Positions 59,543-64,000 of a stretch of 64,000 bases of DNA are shown here, piece by piece. The DNA comes from Semisulcospira habei. Its lineage: Eukaryota; Mollusca; Gastropoda; Semisulcospiridae. The stretch covers positions 731,575 to 795,574 of the forward strand of contig BTPG01000005.1 in NCBI GenBank assembly GCA_036245525.1. The letters are read 5' to 3'. Within the stretch, counting starts at the first letter, position 1. Each line of letters starts with the position of its first letter. The translations under genes and the position numbers were made by a program. The notes beneath the pieces are model-generated. The model searched no databases. It was not told the origin of the DNA and saw only the letters and a program-made list of their open reading frames with translations.

Positions 59543-59758
59543 TTAACTCCTTCTACCCCAACACCGAAATCCCCCAAATGTTTGCCGTTGTCCTCTGAAG
59601 ACTGCACTGCAGTGCAAGACACAGATCGACCATGACAGTTCAAGGGTGATGCCAAAGTAGCTTGGCGCCCATAGGCGCCAAGCTATTCTGGCATCACCCT
59701 TGAACTATCATGGTCGATCCTTATCTTGCTGTGGTGTGTCTGGGGTAGAATGGGTTAA
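59543..59758 (+). mobile_element. TTAA-palindrome element, family A, complete
   Basis: TTAACTCCTTCTACCCCAAC to GGGGTAGAATGGGTTAA. Hairpin with GATGCC/GGCATC arms, sister to 24332-24549. Confidence 0.85.
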
Positions 59759-59989
59759 CCCATGTGCTTCGTTTCCTTCTTAAGCTTATGTGTTGATGTC
59801 GCTGCTCGTTGTCTTTGTGTCACCGCCACCACCCCACCACTCCACCACCACCTTCAAACACTCCAACCCCTCACCCTGACCGGCTTTACAAACCCCCACA
59901 CATCTGCTTGATATTAGACGTGCACACTAGATAACTGGCTTACGTTGTGTACATTGTTAAATTTATATCAGTGTCCTAGCATTTGGTCT

Positions 59990-60345
59990 TGTTAATAAAC
60001 AATCCAGACCAAGAGGGTGACTACCAAGCGTATAAAATACAAAGAAGTACCCAACGGAGAAAGGAACACGCTTAGAAAAGACAGTTACAACACAGTTTGT
60101 TAATATTTCGGGTAAAGACCCTTTGTCAAAATAGTCAAACAAACAAATAGAGTGATCGCAGAAGGAGTGTGGCAACTCTTGTGCGATTGAAATAGAGGGT
60201 AAGTAGCGACTGATCTCTCTTATTTGTTTGTTTGTCTATTTGACAAAGGATATTTACCTGAAATAAATTAATAAATTGTGTTGTAACTGTCTTTTCTAAG
60301 CGTGTTTTTTTCTCCGTTGGGTACTTCTTTGGTGTTGTTGTCTGG
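59990..60345. mobile_element. Foldback element, ~170-bp arms
   Basis: GAAGTACCCAACGGAGAAAG, AACACGCTTAGAAAAGACAG and TTACAACACA at the left face CTGTCTTTTCTAAGCGTGTT, TTCTCCGTTGGGTACTTC at the right, with AAACAAACAAATA/TATTTGTTTGTTT near the centre. Single arms of the same element lie at 24765-24850, 56465-56610 and, degraded, 780-1000 and 13660-13800. Confidence 0.8.
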
Positions 60346-60353
60346 TAATCTCA

Positions 60354-60570
60354 TTAACTCTGTTCTTCCTGACGCACTACTGCTTGAAATGAATTTGGCT
60401 ATGATAGTTCAAGGGTGGTGCCAGAATAGCTTGGCGGCTGAGGCGCCAAGCTATTCTGGCACAACCCTTGAACTAAAATGGTTGATCTATATCCTAATCT
60501 GTAATGCAGACTTCATAGGACAATAAGCAACTTTTAAACGAAAAATCAGCCTCAAGATGTAATGGGTTAC
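60354..60570 (+). mobile_element. Family A element
   Basis: TTAACTCTGTTCTTCCTGAC to AAGATGTAATGGGTTAC. Central hairpin with one mismatch (GGCGGCTGAGGCGCC). Confidence 0.82.
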
Positions 60571-61182
60571 ATGTTAAAGAAACGTCAAATTATAAAGTAT
60601 TTCACGTACGAGTCATTTTCTTGTCAGTCAGTCGAGACGTGTCGCAACCGGACACGCAGCCAGAAAGAAAAGAAAAGCCACGTGTTCGTGTGCGGAACGT
60701 AAATTGTTAATACCAATGCAGTCTGCCAGTATTTCGCATTTGTTGTGAACACAGAAAACATGTTTCAACTTTCAATTATTTAACTTTGTTGAAATTCCAA
60801 AGTTTATGTCGAATTAATTTTATACATGTTCCGACAACGATCATCCAACGTAGTCACTCAGGTTTTGATTAAGCAAAATAACACATAAACCAATTATAGC
60901 ATGCGCTTTCATTAGCTGTTTTTTTTTCTTCTCCAGATCACCCATATGTAAGCTGCACGGACTGATGGGAAATCCCACATCGACCAATCAGCTGCCTCTC
61001 TGTGTTCAAGATGGTTGTCTTCCACCAGTGAATTGCTTGTTTACAATGGCGCCAAAGGCCACGTGACGCACTGTTTGCCAATCAGATGCTTGTGTTCACC
61101 CGTCAGTGTTCAAGACGGCGCAAGCATGTTGTTTTTGTTAAAAGCCACATTTTGGTTCTCTCGACATTCCAAACAATTCCAG

Positions 61183-61256
61183 ATGTGTGCTGGACTGTGA
61201 TTTTGGACTGGCGTTACGGCACCAAGCCGTATGGTCAGAAATCACAGACCGGGCAG
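61183..61256. repeat. Hairpin of the TCTGTGATTTTGGAC group
   Basis: GGACTGTGATTTTGGACTGG and TCAGAAATCACAGACCGGGC around GTTACGGCACCAAGCCGTA. Confidence 0.75.
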
Positions 61257-61469
61257 ACATTGAAACAATAGGTCCAATCACCTGCACTGACCAAGGACAT
61301 TGAGCCGTGTCCGAACTGGGTCTGCTCAAATGAACTCCTTCACCTGGAGACAGTGATGTGTGTCAGCGTTCGTTACGCCAGCACGTGAGAGGAAACCCGC
61401 AAGAACCAAACCACCTATACATCATACATAGATTACAGCGCAAATGCGAACTGGTGTGTCATTCTGAGG

Positions 61470-61583
61470 TCAGCTGCATGAGTGAGCGGCTTAGCCCTGC
61501 GCCGCCAGCCATTAAGCAAGGTGCTCCGCTGTGGCGGAGCACCTTGCTTCATGGCTCGCGCAGGGCTAAACTCCACGCATGCC
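61470..61583. repeat. Hairpin of the CCACTAAGCAAGGTGC group, copy 3
   Basis: TTAGCCCTGCGCCGCCAGCC with AAGCAAGGTGCTCCGC face GCGGAGCACCTTGCTT and TGGCTCGCGCAGGGCTAA. Confidence 0.85.
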
Positions 61584-62287
61584 CCTTGCCCCAGAAGCTT
61601 AGGTAAGCCCTTACGGACTTGCCTAGAATTTAGAATCATAGATCAGCACAGACATTATATTTTCATATTTACATCCTGTCATAGAGTTTCTGTAACAGGA
61701 TGTCGTACGGTATGTGTTTGTGTGAGTGTGGTGTTAAAAGCATACTCATTCAGAGTCCGGAACAAATATTATAAGCCATGAAACTGCTCCTGAAGATACC
61801 GATCGGCGGAAAAAAAAACCGCATCTTCTCCGCCGAAAGGTATCCTCAGTAGCGATCAATAGGTTTTAAGGAGTCTGTTGTAAATATTACTATTCTCGAT
61901 TTTTTTCCCCGATTAAAAAAACACTAAAACAATTGCACCGTTTGACATGCTACACGTGGGCCAAAAAATTTGCAGATTTCTTTTGGGGTGTCACTGACTG
62001 ATGTGCCTTTTAAGATGAACTCATTATATCTCTGCTGATAGAATTCCGACCACTCTACTCCGGGATGGTACTACAACAGACCTTGTTCGGGAGTCACAAC
62101 TGAGTAGGTCAAAACTGCGCACATTTCCATCAAAACAGTGGATTAAAAAGAATATCCACTTGTTTGCGTCAAACGACGTGCAGTTGTTGACCTACTTCTG
62201 ATTTTCTCTCTGAAATCGTCTGTTTGAGGAAAGGACACTTGATTGTGAATATATTGTTGTGAATCATTCGTATCTCGTCACTTTTTT

Positions 62288-63292
62288 GGCTCACGTGCGA
62301 AGCAAAAGTGAGTCTATGTTCTGGGCCTGTGGTCGTCCGTCCGTCGTCCATCGTCTGTCGTCCGTTATGCGTCGTCCGTGGTAAACTTTAACGTTGACAT
62401 TTTTTCGGAGGCTACGCAAGCTACATTCTTCAAACGTGGCCCAAGGATACTTTGTGGCAAGACCTTTCTAAACATACCAATTTCAGTGACCTATCACAAA
62501 GGTCAAGGTCACAGGGGATCAGGAAATATATCAAAAATAGCTATTTTGGGACATAATTTAATTTTCCTCAAATACTATTTACAACTTCAAACCCAAACTT
62601 GGTACAAAGATACCTGATTGTAAGACCTTTATATACACACTAATTTGGTTGATCCCATGGAAGGGTCAAGGGTCACAAGAGCTCAAGAACTAGGTCCAAA
62701 AATAGCCATATTTTGACAAAAGATGTTTTTTTTTCTCAATTACTATTCACAACTTCAAACCCAAACTTGCTACAGAGATACCTGATGCTAAGACCTTTCT
62801 ATGCATACTAATTTGGTTGATCCCTCGGAAGGGTCATGGGTCACAAGAGCTCAGGAAATAGGTCCAACATCGCCATATTTAGACAAAAGATGTTTGATCT
62901 CAATTACTATTCACAACTTCAAACCCAAACCTGCTACAGAGATACCTAATGGTAAGACCTATCTATGCATACTAATTTGAATGATCCCTCGGAAAAGTTC
63001 AAGGGTCGCAAGAGGTCGACAAATGTGTATAAAATGCCAATAATTGTAGTTATTATCAACATTTTTGCAAACTTTTCAGTCAAATTTGGCACAAAGGTAG
63101 CTGATGATAAGACCTTCCTATGTATCCTAATTTAGTCGACTCATCGCAAAGGTCAAGGTCACGGGGGTTTCACAGATGTGGGAAAACTGATTAAATTTTG
63201 AGAAAACATGGATTTTGTTAGTGCAGAAGCCATCCGTTTATTTGTGGTCAGACATGTGTGGATCGGTCATACACGTGAGCCATAAGGGCTTT
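62288..63292. mobile_element. ~1-kb non-coding element with ~166-bp internal tandem units
   Basis: TGGCTCACGTGCGAAG at the left and CACGTGAGCCATAAGGGC at the right share an inverted TGGCTCACGTG. Inside, units with ACAACTTCAAACCCAAACTT, AAGACCTTTCTATGCATACT and GGTCAAGGTCAC repeat at 62581, 62749 and 62913, with a weaker fourth. Tandem cores of this size recall molluscan pearl-type elements (inference). Confidence 0.65.
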
Positions 63293-63744
63293 GCCTTTCT
63301 TTTCTTTTATTAAAAGTGGGATCGTGTTGGTGCTTTCAATTTAATGTACAGGTATGATGATAATCATTATAACAGCATTTGTACATCTTTAAATTGTTTT
63401 AAAAGGGTTGTTTTGTAAAAGTAGATCAAATGGTAGCGATTGTTTTAGATGCCCATGTGTTTTCTGAAAGTTGATCAGTTTGTATATAAAAAAATTATGT
63501 GACGCTGATCAGCTTGTACAGATATAGATATGTTCCCTAAATTGCGTATTTGTATGGCTTGATTTATTAGTGTACATTGAAGGGAAAGGTGAAAGTATGG
63601 ACTGAAATATTTTCAGCCCTGTAGATGTCATAATGGTACTAAAATAGTTTTCCTCTATAGAGGCTTTGGGCAAAGTACTTGTTACAAATGGATTCACAGG
63701 CTACAGGCAAACAACGCGTTTTTCTTGTGTGTATCATCGTTGTG

Positions 63745-63815
63745 TGCTGATCTGTGATTTTTAAACCTTACGGCGCTAGCGCCGTATGGTCTAAAATCAC
63801 AGACCAGCACGCTTC
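63745..63815. repeat. Hairpin of the TCTGTGATTTTGGACC group
   Basis: GTGCTGATCTGTGATTTTTA and the facing TAAAATCACAGACCAGCAC around CTTACGGCGCTAGCGCCGTA. Confidence 0.85.
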
Positions 63816-64000
63816 ACAGCATCACTCTGAATCACGCTTCATACGAATACCTTTATTGTCCCAAGATCGGAAATTTGTTTGCAGCGGAATTTTTGTGAAA
63901 CAGTTGTAAAAACAACAAATGTGAACATAAAACAAATAAATACATTTGACTGACTAGAACACACCGACCGATTTCAGTGAGTATGTGCACGTACATAACA

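Larger units (their letters stand above)
52944..64000. other. Downstream repeat-rich DNA without a recognisable gene
   Basis: The SLC26 3' UTR begins here and its end is unknown; no convincing polyadenylation signal stands out close to the stop. 53110-54890, 56420-57710 and 60580-61180 hold no recognised feature. 57515-57556 is a C-rich run. No gene on either strand could be supported. Confidence 0.6.

Overview
The window is animal nuclear DNA, most likely from a mollusc (inference). It holds one intron-rich gene in a very repeat-dense background with long CT, CA, AT and AAT microsatellites, tRNA-derived SINEs, LINE fragments and many short palindromic elements. No bacterial, organellar or viral gene was recognised.

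The only protein-coding gene I can support runs on the + strand from an ATG at 27252 to a TAA at 52943. Eighteen exons with GT/AG borders and matching phases join into a 790-residue SLC26-family anion transporter (SulP membrane domain, then a cytoplasmic STAS domain). It resembles the SLC26A5 (prestin)/SLC26A6 branch. Its oddity is an alanine/threonine-rich insertion in the predicted extracellular loop after the third membrane helix (exon 4).

Region by region: 1-27063 is intergenic (or unrecognised upstream non-coding) DNA made of repeats. 27064-52943 is the gene, with repeats in nearly every large intron. 52944-64000 is downstream repeat-rich DNA, including a 62.3-63.3 kb element with internal tandem units.

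The strongest unusual signal is a set of short elements that start and end at TTAA and carry a long, nearly perfect palindrome at their centre. At least six sequence-unrelated families share this plan (called A to F here). Family A (core GCTTGGCGCC) has more than 30 full or partial copies, and family B (core CTCATGAGCCCCCGC) more than 20. One family A copy sits inside a local tandem repeat whose sister unit shows the uninterrupted TTAA site, which supports piggyBac-like TTAA insertion. Several copies carry the same change on both palindrome arms, so the arms evolve together. Twice the end of a family B element has been amplified into a local tandem array, and once half of a family A element has. 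Datable nesting is also visible: a 1,268-bp solo LTR inside a family A hairpin with a 5-bp duplication, a LINE inside a SINE with a 12-bp duplication, and TTAA elements inside one another.

Coordinates of exons were counted by hand from the sequence. Repeat boundaries without a stated TTAA or target duplication are approximate.
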